Positions 1 to 8,267 of a stretch of 25,528 bases of DNA are shown in pieces. Below the pieces are notes generated by a model that searched no databases, had not been told where the DNA came from, and worked only from the letters and a program-made list of their open reading frames with translations. The stretch is from NCBI GenBank assembly GCA_905479615.1, contig CAJQNH010000112.1, forward strand, positions 1 through 25,528, written 5' to 3'. Source of the DNA: an uncultured Eudoraea sp. (lineage in GTDB: Bacteria; Bacteroidota; Bacteroidia; Flavobacteriales; Flavobacteriaceae). The stretch's first letter is position 1, and the number at the start of each line of letters is the position of its first letter. The position numbers were made by a program, and so were the translations under genes.

Positions 1-738
1 ACCTTTCCACATAGCAGCGGCATTGCCTCTTCCGCCAGTGGTATGGCTGCTTTGTCTTTATGTCTCATGGATATAGAAAAACAAATGGTTTCCGAGATGG
101 ATCCGGATTTTTTCTATAAGAAAGCATCTTTTTTAGCCCGACTGGGATCAGGTAGTGCTTGCCGAAGTATTAAGGGTAATCTTGTTCAATGGGGAGAGCA
201 TAACGAAATAGTTGGGAGTACAAATCTGTATGGAATACCTTATCCTTATCCAGTGGATGGGGTGTTCAAAACCTATCAGGATACCATACTATTGGTACAT
301 AAGGGACAGAAAAGTGTTAGTAGTACAGTTGGCCATGACCTTATGAACAACCACCCATTCGCTCAAAATCGATTTACACAGGCTCACGACAATCTGATAC
401 GCTTACGTTCAATATTCGCTGAAGGCAATCTGGATGAGTTTATAGAAGTAGTTGAGAGTGAGGCACTCACTTTACATGCCATGATGATGACCAGTATTCC
501 CTATTTTATCTTAATGAAACCTAATACACTAAACATTATTGAGAAAATTTGGGAATTTCGGAAAGCTAGACAAAATCATCTATGTTTTACCTTAGATGCC
601 GGAGCTAATATACATCTGCTTTACCCTGATAATGAAAAAAATGAGGTCAATAAATTTATTAAAGACGAGCTAATTGCGTATTGTGAAAATGGGCAGTATA
701 TTTGCGACCGAATTGGATTTGGGGCCAAAAAAATGTAA
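1..738 (+). CDS. mvaD: Diphosphomevalonate decarboxylase, C-terminal part (5' end outside window)
   Basis: This enzyme carries out the ATP-dependent decarboxylation of mevalonate diphosphate to isopentenyl diphosphate, the last step of the mevalonate pathway, in the cytoplasm. The reading frame is open from base 1, so the gene starts upstream of the window; the ATG at 43 is internal. The first codons give the GHMP-kinase phosphate loop (HSSGIASSASGMAA). They are followed by the family signature GSGSACRS near nt 150-175 and by TLDAGAN, whose Asp codon at 595-597 matches the catalytic Asp of the family. It ends 59 bases before a second GHMP kinase gene on the same strand, so the two are probably co-transcribed. 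The visible 245 codons fit roughly the C-terminal two thirds of a protein of about 350 residues. Bacteroidota commonly use the mevalonate route. Identity is confident. Confidence 0.93.
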   Translation, partial: TFPHSSGIASSASGMAALSLCLMDIEKQMVSEMDPDFFYKKASFLARLGSGSACRSIKGNLVQWGEHNEIVGSTNLYGIPYPYPVDGVFKTYQDTILLVHKGQKSVSSTVGHDLMNNHPFAQNRFTQAHDNLIRLRSIFAEGNLDEFIEVVESEALTLHAMMMTSIPYFILMKPNTLNIIEKIWEFRKARQNHLCFTLDAGANIHLLYPDNEKNEVNKFIKDELIAYCENGQYICDRIGFGAKKM

Positions 739-797
739 TTTAACCCATTATTAAAGCTAATACACCCTATCTTAGAGATAAACTTAATTGAATTTAG

Positions 798-1736
798 ATG
801 AAAGGACCCCTTTTTTATTCAAAAATTTTACTGTTTGGTGAATACGGAATCATCAAGGATTCCAAAGGACTCTCGATTCCTTACAATTTCTTTAAGGGTG
901 CCCTTAAGAAGGACGATAACTTGTCTGAAACGGCTAAGAAATCTAATGAAAGCCTGAAAAAATATTTTCTTTATTTAAGGGATTTACAAGGTCAGGAACC
1001 CAAGCTGTTATCTATTGATTTGAGGGCCTTAAAGTCTGATGTGGATGCTGGGATGTATTTTGACAGTTCTATTCCCCAAGGTTACGGCATTGGAAGTAGT
1101 GGTGCTTTGGTAGCCGCAATTTATGATAAGTATTCTATTGAGAAAATCACAGTACTTGAAAACCTGACCCGGGAAAAATTACTAAAACTTAAAATGATTT
1201 TCGGTAAAATGGAATCATTTTTCCATGGTAAATCTTCTGGGCTGGATCCTTTAAATAGCTATCTAAGCTTACCTATTCTAATTAATTCACAAGAAAATAT
1301 AGAATCTACCAGTATACCGTCTCAAAATTTGAATGGGAAAGGCGCGGTCTTTTTATTGGATAGTGGAATTATAGGAGAAACAGCACCAATGGTACAAATT
1401 TTTATGGATAAAATGAAACATGAAGGCTTCCGTAAAGTTTTGAAAGATCAGTTTATTAAACATACTGACGCCTGTGTTGAGGATTTTGTAAGTGGCAATG
1501 TGAAGTCGCTTTTTGGGAATCTGAAGCAACTTTCGCATGTGGTTTTGGACCATTTCAAACCTATGATCCCCAAAGAATTTCATAACCTTTGGAAGCGTGG
1601 TATCGAAACTAATGATTACTACCTGAAATTATGCGGTTCCGGAGGGGGTGGTTATATTTTAGGATTCACTCAGGATTTGGCAAAAGCAAGAACTGCGTTA
1701 AAAGACCATCATTTAGAAGTGGTATACAACTTCTAA
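798..1736 (+). CDS. GHMP kinase, mevalonate kinase-like
   Basis: This is probably the kinase that phosphorylates mevalonate with ATP in the cytoplasm. The 312-residue protein opens with SKILLFGEYGI, the usual N-terminal strand of mevalonate kinases. It has the GHMP ATP loop PQGYGIGSSGAL near residues 94-105 and the C-terminal glycine-rich motif LCGSGGGGYILGF near 279-291. It lies directly between mvaD and a UbiA prenyltransferase gene, with gaps of 59 and 10 bases, which supports a role in isoprenoid supply. A phosphomevalonate kinase is needed between the two known steps, and the sequence alone does not exclude that activity here. Mevalonate kinase is the better guess because of the N-terminal motif. 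Confidence 0.8.
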   Translation: MKGPLFYSKILLFGEYGIIKDSKGLSIPYNFFKGALKKDDNLSETAKKSNESLKKYFLYLRDLQGQEPKLLSIDLRALKSDVDAGMYFDSSIPQGYGIGSSGALVAAIYDKYSIEKITVLENLTREKLLKLKMIFGKMESFFHGKSSGLDPLNSYLSLPILINSQENIESTSIPSQNLNGKGAVFLLDSGIIGETAPMVQIFMDKMKHEGFRKVLKDQFIKHTDACVEDFVSGNVKSLFGNLKQLSHVVLDHFKPMIPKEFHNLWKRGIETNDYYLKLCGSGGGGYILGFTQDLAKARTALKDHHLEVVYNF

Positions 1737-1746
1737 GTCCCCAAAA

Positions 1747-2652
1747 ATGCTTAGTAGAAAAAACAAACTCCTGCTATTAAAAGGCCTGAGTCTGTTTTCT
1801 ATAATAAGAGGGTATAATGTCCTCATGATAACCCTTGCCCAGTATCTGGCTTCCATTTATATACTGGCTCCGGACCTTCCCTTACGTGAAGTTGTATTTG
1901 ATCCAAATTTATTTGTGCTGGTGTTAGCATCAGCTCTGGTAATATCCGCCGGCTATATCATTAATAGTTTTTATGACTCAGAGAAGGACCTTATCAATAG
2001 ACCACAAAAGAGTATGCTGGACCGATTGGTTAATCAACGCACAAAATTAAGCGCCTATTTTGTTTTTAATTTCCTTGCGGTTTTATTGGCCAGCTATGTA
2101 TCTTTCCGGGCAGTACTATTCTTTTCTGCCTATATATTTGGAATTTGGTTGTATTCACATAGGTTAAAAAAAATACAATTTGTTGGAAACATCGTCTCAG
2201 CCACATTAATAATTGCCCCTTTCTTTGCAATTTTCGTGTATTATAGAAATTTTGACACCGTTATTTTTGTCCATGCTATTTTCTTATTTCTACTGATTTT
2301 AGCCCGTGAAATGATTAAGGATATGGAAAATATTGCAGGAGACCTGGCTCAAAATTATAAGACTATTCCCGTTTTATATGGCCCTGTGTATTCTAAGTTA
2401 GGGATCAGTTGTTTAATACTTCTCACCTTAATACCTGCTACTTTGTTAATCAATAAATTTAATGTGGGCTATATGTATATTTACTTTATTGCCTGCATTC
2501 TTTTTTTATTGTTATTCCTGTTTTTGCTTTGGAAGTCGAAAACCAAGAAAGATTATATTTGGCTCCACAATATTCTTAAGTTTATAATTGTTGCCGGGGT
2601 TTTTAGTATATTATTAATTGATGTAGATCTCGTTTTAAATCGAATATTTTAA
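1747..2652 (+). CDS. UbiA-family membrane prenyltransferase
   Basis: This integral membrane enzyme transfers a prenyl chain from a polyprenyl diphosphate to an acceptor. The 301-residue protein is very hydrophobic, with about eight predicted membrane segments. It carries both Asp-rich motifs of the family: NSFYDSEKD (an NxxxDxxxD pattern) near residues 76-84, and DMENIAGD near 196-203, followed by LYG. These bind the Mg-diphosphate. Bacteroidota homologues are often annotated as geranylgeranylglycerol-phosphate geranylgeranyltransferase, but the acceptor cannot be read from the sequence; menaquinone- or heme-type acceptors are alternatives. The position after mvaD and a GHMP kinase makes sense, since those genes provide its prenyl donor. 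Its stop overlaps the next start (TAATG), implying coupled translation. Confidence 0.85.
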   Translation: MLSRKNKLLLLKGLSLFSIIRGYNVLMITLAQYLASIYILAPDLPLREVVFDPNLFVLVLASALVISAGYIINSFYDSEKDLINRPQKSMLDRLVNQRTKLSAYFVFNFLAVLLASYVSFRAVLFFSAYIFGIWLYSHRLKKIQFVGNIVSATLIIAPFFAIFVYYRNFDTVIFVHAIFLFLLILAREMIKDMENIAGDLAQNYKTIPVLYGPVYSKLGISCLILLTLIPATLLINKFNVGYMYIYFIACILFLLLFLFLLWKSKTKKDYIWLHNILKFIIVAGVFSILLIDVDLVLNRIF

Positions 2653-3602
2653 TGCAAAATCATCTAAGATTAGCTCTGGCACAAATCTCACCGGTATGGT
2701 TAGACAAAAAGGGAACCATTGCTAAAATAGAAGACACCATCCAAATAGCGGCTAAGGAGAATGCTGAACTCCTAATTTTCGGAGAGGGGTTTCTGCCGGG
2801 ATATCCTTTTTGGTTGGCATATACTGATGGTGCTTCCTGGAATCTAAAAATAAACAAGGAAATACATGCACACTATATGCACAATGCCATTCAGGTGGAA
2901 AAAGGAGATCTTGATAGTATTTGTTATTTAGCCCGTGAACATCAACTTGCAATTTATTTGGGTATTATTGAAAGAGCCCCGGACAGGGGTGGACATAGCC
3001 TGTATTGCTCTTTGGTTTTTATTGATGATAAAGGGGAAATAAAATCTGTTCATCGAAAGCTTCAGCCTACTTATGATGAGCGACTTACATGGGCTCCGGG
3101 AGATGGGCATGGCCTTAAGACCCACAAATTAAAACAGTTTACTGTAGGAGGGCTTAATTGCTGGGAAAACTGGATGCCTTTGGTAAGGGCTGCAATGTAT
3201 GGTTTGGGAGAAAATTTGCATATTGCTGTTTGGCCCGGCAGTGAATACAACACAAGAGATATTACCCGATTTATAGCAAGGGAATCCAGGAGTTTTGTGG
3301 TGTCTGTTTCGTCCTTGATGTATAAAAAAGATTTACCAAAAAATTTGCCACATGTAGATTTATTATTAAAAAAGATACCCAATATCTTAGCCAACGGCGG
3401 ATCCTGTATAGCTGGTCCCGACGGAGAATGGATTCTGGAACCTGTAGTAGACAAAGAAGGGGTTATTTTTCAAACCCTGGATTTCAACAGAGTCTTTGAA
3501 GAACGACAAAATTTTGATCCTGCCGGCCACTATTCCAGACCGGATGTTACCAAATTGGTCTTAAACAGGCAAAGGCAGTCTACAATCGACATTGAAGATT
3601 AA
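2652..3602 (+). CDS. Nitrilase (carbon-nitrogen hydrolase family)
   Basis: This cytoplasmic hydrolase probably converts a nitrile to a carboxylic acid plus ammonia. The 316-residue protein has the full Glu-Lys-Cys catalytic set: E45 in FGEGFLPGYPFW, K136 in HRKLQPTYDER and C170 in GLNCWENWMPL. The PGYPFW segment and the CWENWMPL wording around the Cys are characteristic of true nitrilases (branch 1) rather than of the amidase, biotinidase or NAD-synthetase branches. The substrate is unknown; cyanide or aryl- and alkyl-nitriles are possible. The ATG shares its A with the stop codon of the prenyltransferase gene (TAATG), so the two are translationally coupled. It is the odd member of an otherwise isoprenoid block. 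Confidence 0.87.
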   Translation: MQNHLRLALAQISPVWLDKKGTIAKIEDTIQIAAKENAELLIFGEGFLPGYPFWLAYTDGASWNLKINKEIHAHYMHNAIQVEKGDLDSICYLAREHQLAIYLGIIERAPDRGGHSLYCSLVFIDDKGEIKSVHRKLQPTYDERLTWAPGDGHGLKTHKLKQFTVGGLNCWENWMPLVRAAMYGLGENLHIAVWPGSEYNTRDITRFIARESRSFVVSVSSLMYKKDLPKNLPHVDLLLKKIPNILANGGSCIAGPDGEWILEPVVDKEGVIFQTLDFNRVFEERQNFDPAGHYSRPDVTKLVLNRQRQSTIDIED

Positions 3603-3674
3603 CTTCCGGGGATATTGACTTTCACCCTGAGCTACATCCAAATCCCTTTACTACCTTTGCTCAAAATTTATACA

Positions 3675-4517
3675 ATGCGCAGACCGCAATCAAATAAGGA
3701 TAAAAGGAATACTCCGGGAAAGACGAAAGAGTATACAAAAAAACCATTTTCCAAAGGACGTACTCCATCAGGTGATAAAAAAACTAAGCCTGTTCCTTCA
3801 AACCCTGATTTAATAAGGCTTAATCGCTACGTTGCCAATGCAGGAGTATGTTCCAGGAGAGAAGCTGATACATATATAGAAGCAGGGAATGTAACGGTTA
3901 ACGGAAAGACTATTACTGAAATGGGACACAAAGTTAAACTTACCGATATTGTTAAGTTTGACGGTCGGTTACTCAATCCGCAAAAAAAGGAATATGTTCT
4001 TTTAAACAAACCCAAGAATTTTATCACCACTACGAGTGATGAAAGAGGGAGGAGAACCGTAATGGAATTAATTTCCAAGGCTTCAAAATCGAGATTAGTC
4101 CCAGTAGGACGACTAGACAGGAATACTACGGGGCTCTTACTTTTTACCAATGACGGGGATCTGTCAAAAAAACTTACGCACCCCAAACATGGTATCCGTA
4201 AGATTTATCATGTTGAATTAAACAAAAACCTTACTATGGAAGATCTAAAAAAAATACAGACAGGTATTACTTTAGATGACGGTCCGATCAAGGTTGATGA
4301 AGTAAGTTATATAAACAATTCCCCCAAACGAGAAGTAGGCATAGAAATACACAGTGGAAGAAACAGGATAGTACGACGTATTTTTGAACATCTCGGATAT
4401 GACGTAAAAAAACTGGACCGTGTGATTTTTGCCGGACTAACTAAAAAGGACCTTCCCCGCGGACATTGGAGGCATTTAACCAAGCAAGAAGTAATAAATT
4501 TAGGGATGAACCAATAA
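3675..4517 (+). CDS. rluB: Pseudouridine synthase, RsuA/RluB family
   Basis: This enzyme isomerises a specific uridine to pseudouridine in ribosomal RNA, probably 23S by similarity to RluB. From the ATG at 3675 it has 280 residues: a basic, low-complexity tail (about 1-44), an S4 RNA-binding domain (about 46-95, RLNRYVANAGVCSRREAD), and the catalytic domain with GRLDRNTTGLLL, in which D148 is the catalytic Asp. HSGRNRIVRRIFEHLGY is the usual C-terminal signature. A longer frame from a TTG at 3615 adds twenty residues unlike the family N-terminus, so I chose the ATG. The gene lies 72 bases after the nitrilase gene on the same strand. The symbol assumes the RluB subgroup; RsuA or RluF specificity is not excluded. 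Confidence 0.9.
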   Translation: MRRPQSNKDKRNTPGKTKEYTKKPFSKGRTPSGDKKTKPVPSNPDLIRLNRYVANAGVCSRREADTYIEAGNVTVNGKTITEMGHKVKLTDIVKFDGRLLNPQKKEYVLLNKPKNFITTTSDERGRRTVMELISKASKSRLVPVGRLDRNTTGLLLFTNDGDLSKKLTHPKHGIRKIYHVELNKNLTMEDLKKIQTGITLDDGPIKVDEVSYINNSPKREVGIEIHSGRNRIVRRIFEHLGYDVKKLDRVIFAGLTKKDLPRGHWRHLTKQEVINLGMNQ

Positions 4518-4958
4518 TTAAGGTTGCGATTCTAATGTTTGCCCAAGATTTTCCCTAACAGCAATCCAGAAAGCGTTAAAAGAGGGGTTCTGATTGGTGG
4601 CTGAATCCGGGTTTTCATTATAGGAGCTTATTAATAGCTTGAAATAGTTCACCTTGTCATTGTCGCCAAAGAAATCGGCATAGGCCATTTCCCAATCCTT
4701 AAATTCCCGGGAATCTGTAACACCATAAGATAATATGGTAACATCCTTATGTTGCTTGTCTACTTTGATCTTATCAAAAAGGGTAAGAACCTTTACTTGA
4801 TTACCTTCAAGATACTGGATAAATTCTCCTTCATAGTACAATAAACACCCTGTTATTCTATCACGTAAATTATTAACTCTTGCCTTTTCAAGCAGTTCTT
4901 TTACATCAACTTGCTTAAAAGTTGGTGAGGCAACGGATCTGTAAACAAGACAAAACAT
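4518..4958 (-). CDS. BLUF-domain blue-light sensor, short single-domain type
   Basis: This is a flavin-binding photoreceptor; BLUF proteins bind FAD and signal blue light through a hydrogen-bond switch. The 146-residue protein is almost entirely one BLUF domain (about 1-95). The key residues are in place: Y6 in LVYRS, N30 in VNNLRDRITG, Q48 in FIQYLEG, and the semi-conserved W89 and M91 in FKDWEMAY. The remaining 50 or so residues have no recognisable output domain, as in PixD/BlrB-type short BLUF proteins, so signalling would need a partner protein. Its stop codon directly abuts that of the convergent rluB. A TATCTTTA box at 4991-4998 (minus) could be its own promoter; read-through from the arginine operon 98 bases upstream is the alternative. 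Confidence 0.9.
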   Translation of the reverse strand: MFCLVYRSVASPTFKQVDVKELLEKARVNNLRDRITGCLLYYEGEFIQYLEGNQVKVLTLFDKIKVDKQHKDVTILSYGVTDSREFKDWEMAYADFFGDNDKVNYFKLLISSYNENPDSATNQNPSFNAFWIAVRENLGQTLESQP

Positions 4959-5056
4959 GACAAATGGGTTATCAGTAAAAGCTTATGCACTAAAGATAAA
5001 ATAATTAATGTTTAAGTCTAAATCAGAAATTGATTATTTAATATCTATCATGAAAA

Positions 5057-6331
5057 TTATGTCTTCATTTTGGCCTTTATCTTATCCAGGCACAAATTAC
5101 CCAGGCTCCCTTCATGATTGTGATCTAATTGCTTTTTAGGTTTAAAAGTCCCTGCTTCAATTTCCGCACCAATTTGTTTGTAGGCATCACGGAAAGGTAT
5201 TCCGCTAAGTACGAGTTGATTTAATGTGTCTACACTAAAAAGATAGTCGTACTTAGGGTCATCGAGAATATTGGAATTTACCTTAATACCTTTTAAACTG
5301 AAAGTCATCATTTCCAAACAGGATTTTATTTCCTGAATCGCGGGAATTATAAGAGTCTTGACCATTTGAAGGTCCCTGTGATAACCACTGGGTAAATTAG
5401 TCGTGATAAGAGTAATCTGGCCAGGGATGGCTTGCAGGCTGTTGCATTTTGCCCTGATAAGCTCAAAGACATCCGGATTTTTTTTATGAGGCATAATACT
5501 ACTGCCTGTTGTTAGCGCGTCCGGAAAAGATATAAAGTTGAAATTCTGACTCATATACAGACAAATATCCATTGCCAACTTAGACAGAGTGCCGGCAATT
5601 CCTGAGATACCAAATGCAGTGGCTTTCTCCACTTTGCCTCGTCCCATTTGGGCAGCTATTACGTTGTATTTTAAATCGGAAAACCCCATTTCCGCGGTGG
5701 TATAAGAACGATCAATAGGAAAAGAACTTCCATAACCGGCAGCACTTCCAAGTGGGTTTTGATCAGCGATTTTGAAAGCTGAATCTATAAAGTAAAGATC
5801 ATCAACAAGACTTTCTGCATAGGCAGAAAACCACAATCCAAATGAAGAAGGCATGGCAATCTGGAAGTGTGTATATCCCGGCAATAAAATTTCCTTGTAT
5901 TTTTCAGCCAATTCAAGTAATAAATAGAACAGTTCTTTGGTCTGGAGCTTTATTTCAGATAATTCTTCTTTCAGGTATAATTGCATGGCTACCAAAACCT
6001 GGTCGTTTCTGGAACGGGCCGTATGGATTTTTTTTCCTGTATCGCCAAGTTTTTCCGTTAGTATAAATTCTATTTTAGAATGAACATCCTCAAAAGTATC
6101 CTCAATAATAAACTTACCGTCTTTAATGCTCTGGGCAATATTTTCAAGTTCCCGGACCAGTTCAAGTGTTTCTTCACTAGTTAATAACCCAATTTTACCC
6201 AACATTTTAGCATGGGCCATGGAGGCTTTTATATCATACTTAGCCAGTACCAAATCTAATTCCCTATCATTACCCACTGTAAAATGATCAATTTTTTTAT
6301 CTGTACTGTATCCTTTGTCCCAAAGTTTCAT
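5057..6331 (-). CDS. argH: Argininosuccinate lyase
   Basis: This enzyme cleaves argininosuccinate to arginine and fumarate, the last step of arginine synthesis. The 424-residue protein belongs to the fumarase/aspartase superfamily. It has the signature GSSIMPHKKNPD at 276-287, with the catalytic Ser in the flexible loop and K284/N285. It also has GYTHFQIAMP with H155, and TARSRNDQV near 104-112. It is somewhat shorter than the roughly 460 residues of the enterobacterial enzyme, with the deficit at the C-terminus, but all catalytic regions are present. It is the last gene of the nine-gene arginine operon, 48 bases after argE. I see no strong intrinsic terminator behind it. Confidence 0.96.
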   Translation of the reverse strand: MKLWDKGYSTDKKIDHFTVGNDRELDLVLAKYDIKASMAHAKMLGKIGLLTSEETLELVRELENIAQSIKDGKFIIEDTFEDVHSKIEFILTEKLGDTGKKIHTARSRNDQVLVAMQLYLKEELSEIKLQTKELFYLLLELAEKYKEILLPGYTHFQIAMPSSFGLWFSAYAESLVDDLYFIDSAFKIADQNPLGSAAGYGSSFPIDRSYTTAEMGFSDLKYNVIAAQMGRGKVEKATAFGISGIAGTLSKLAMDICLYMSQNFNFISFPDALTTGSSIMPHKKNPDVFELIRAKCNSLQAIPGQITLITTNLPSGYHRDLQMVKTLIIPAIQEIKSCLEMMTFSLKGIKVNSNILDDPKYDYLFSVDTLNQLVLSGIPFRDAYKQIGAEIEAGTFKPKKQLDHNHEGSLGNLCLDKIKAKMKT

Positions 6332-6379
6332 TGCTCTTATTTTTAGTGGTTTCTCCTGAGTAAGGCTATTTAAATTTAA

Positions 6380-7453
6380 TTAGTTTATTAAAAACCCATC
6401 GAGAATTTTAATGTATAGATTAATTCCTTCTTCAATTTCCTTAATATAAATAAACTCGTCGGCAGTATGTGAACGTGTACTATCCCCGGGGCCTAATTTT
6501 AATGAAGGGCAGCTAAGTGCCGCCTGGTCTGAAAGGGTAGGAGAGCCATAGGTCCTTCTTCCTAATGCAGTCCCCGAAGCTACCAAAGGATGATCCTTGT
6601 CTATGGAAGATGAGTTCAACCTTAATGATCTGGGCTTTAGCTCACAAGGGGCTTCCCTTAATAATATTTCGGCTATTTCTTTATTGTTGTATCTATCATT
6701 AACACGTACATCAACCACAAGATTAACCATAGCAGGCACGACATTATGTTGACTACCTCCATTAATTTGCGTAACTGTTAATTTAACTTCACCCAGAACT
6801 TCGGATATTTTGGAAAATGTATAGTTCTTAAACCATTCTAACACTTCAATAGTATTATAAATGGCATTGTTGTTATTTGGATGTGCTGCATGAGAAGGGG
6901 TGCCATGAACTATGGCATCCAAAATTACCAGTCCTTTTTCTGCAATTGCGAGATTCATCAGCGTTGGTTCCCCTACGATTGCAACGTCAATTTTTGGAAG
7001 TATGCTTAAAAGGCTATTTAAACCTTTACCTCCGGAACTTTCTTCCTCAGCGGAAGCTGCGATTATTATATTGTGATTTAAATTCTTCGATTTGTAGAAA
7101 TAGGTAAAAGTTGCAATTAGTGAAACCAGGCAACCCCCGGCATCGTTGCTTCCAAGCCCAAATAGTTTGCCATCTTCAATGTGAGGGTCAAACGGGTCTT
7201 TTGTGTATGCTCCGTTAGGTTTTACAGTATCGTGATGCGAATTTAACAGTAAGGTAGGTTTATCTTTGTCAAAGCATTTGTTAAAGGCATAAACGTTGTT
7301 ATTTACTCTTTTATAAGGGATATCAAATTCTTGAAACCAATTTTCAAGAAGTTGAGCAGTCATATCTTCTTCTGAAGAAAAAGATGGCGTGGCAATTAAC
7401 TCTTGCAGCAGTTCAATTGCTTTTTTAATTAATATATTTTGATCTGTTATCAT
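6380..7453 (-). CDS. argE: M20-family deacylase, acting on N-acylcitrulline or N-acylornithine
   Basis: This zinc peptidase-family enzyme removes the N-acyl group in arginine synthesis. The 357-residue protein has the M20 metal ligands and catalytic acid in order: HHD at 73-75, D104 in GSNDAGG, and E136/E137 in SAEEESSGG. The neighbouring carbamoyltransferase is of the N-succinylornithine type. In such organisms the deacylase works after carbamoylation, so its substrate here is probably N-succinyl- or N-acetylcitrulline rather than N-acetylornithine. That is inferred from context, not read from this protein. Its start overlaps the argB stop (ATGA). DapE and carboxypeptidase relatives share the fold, but the operon decides the role. 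Confidence 0.88.
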   Translation of the reverse strand: MITDQNILIKKAIELLQELIATPSFSSEEDMTAQLLENWFQEFDIPYKRVNNNVYAFNKCFDKDKPTLLLNSHHDTVKPNGAYTKDPFDPHIEDGKLFGLGSNDAGGCLVSLIATFTYFYKSKNLNHNIIIAASAEEESSGGKGLNSLLSILPKIDVAIVGEPTLMNLAIAEKGLVILDAIVHGTPSHAAHPNNNNAIYNTIEVLEWFKNYTFSKISEVLGEVKLTVTQINGGSQHNVVPAMVNLVVDVRVNDRYNNKEIAEILLREAPCELKPRSLRLNSSSIDKDHPLVASGTALGRRTYGSPTLSDQAALSCPSLKLGPGDSTRSHTADEFIYIKEIEEGINLYIKILDGFLIN

Positions 7454-8229
7454 AAGGTGATGGTAGTAAATAATTGGGCATTAGGCTCAAGCATTGAGAT
7501 ATCTCCAATACAGACCTGCTGAACATGCTTATTAAGTGCATGAAAACAATTTTCCAATTTTGGCAGCATGCCCTCCACAATGATTTTTTGTTGTTTAAGT
7601 TTCTGATAATTTTCCATATTAATTCTTTTTATCACCGAATCCTCATCAGTTATAGTACGAAGTACTCCTTTTTTCTCAAAACAGTAATATAGGGTTGTGT
7701 CATAATTTTGACTAAGAGCTATTGCTACTTCGGAGGCAATTGTATCTGCATTTGTATTGAATAACTGCCCACGGCCGTCATGTGTCAAGGCACAAAAGAC
7801 AGGTACAAATTCAGCGCTTAAGAGTTTGGATATCGATTCTGCATTGACGGTCATAACGTCTCCAACAAATCCGAAATCTATAGTGTTTACCGGGCGCTTT
7901 ACTGCAATTATTGCATTTGCATCGGCCCCGCTTAGTCCAATCGCATCGCATTTATTTGCTTGAAGCTGTGCTACAATATTTTTGTTAACGAGGCCTGCAT
8001 AAACCATTACCACAACTTCAAGGCTTTGGGCATCTGTAATTCTTCTGCCGTCGACCATTTTGGATTCTATGCCAAGTCTTTTGCCAAATTCCGTGGCTCG
8101 TTTACCACCACCATGAACCAAAACTTTGTTGCCTTCCAATTGCGCAAAAAGTTTCAGAAATTCAGAGAGGGATTCCTGATCTTCAATGATATTTCCCCCA
8201 ATTTTTATTATGGAAAGTTTTTGTTTCAT
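7450..8229 (-). CDS. argB: N-acylglutamate kinase (acetylglutamate kinase family)
   Basis: This enzyme phosphorylates the gamma-carboxyl of N-acetyl- (or here perhaps N-succinyl-) glutamate with ATP, the second step of the pathway. The protein shows the amino-acid kinase fold motifs: KIGGNIIED near residue 9, the substrate loop HGGGKRATEFGKRLG, GLSGADANAI, and NTNADTIASEVA for nucleotide binding. From the ATG at 8229 it has 259 residues. An in-frame start at 8250 adds seven residues of poor quality before the first strand, so I prefer 8229. It follows the transcarbamylase gene by 38 bases and overlaps argE by four bases. I see no N-terminal extension of the kind found in arginine-feedback-inhibited hexameric kinases, so inhibition by arginine is doubtful. 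Confidence 0.93.
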   Translation of the reverse strand: MKQKLSIIKIGGNIIEDQESLSEFLKLFAQLEGNKVLVHGGGKRATEFGKRLGIESKMVDGRRITDAQSLEVVVMVYAGLVNKNIVAQLQANKCDAIGLSGADANAIIAVKRPVNTIDFGFVGDVMTVNAESISKLLSAEFVPVFCALTHDGRGQLFNTNADTIASEVAIALSQNYDTTLYYCFEKKGVLRTITDEDSVIKRINMENYQKLKQQKIIVEGMLPKLENCFHALNKHVQQVCIGDISMLEPNAQLFTTITL

Positions 8230-8267
8230 ACCTGTTAAATGGTGCCGCAATTGTGGCTAAAATTTAA

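Noticed and set aside
3071..3454. 127-codon minus-strand ORF opposite the nitrilase gene
   Set aside because: It is antisense to the catalytic region of a conserved enzyme and looks like low-complexity shadow coding.
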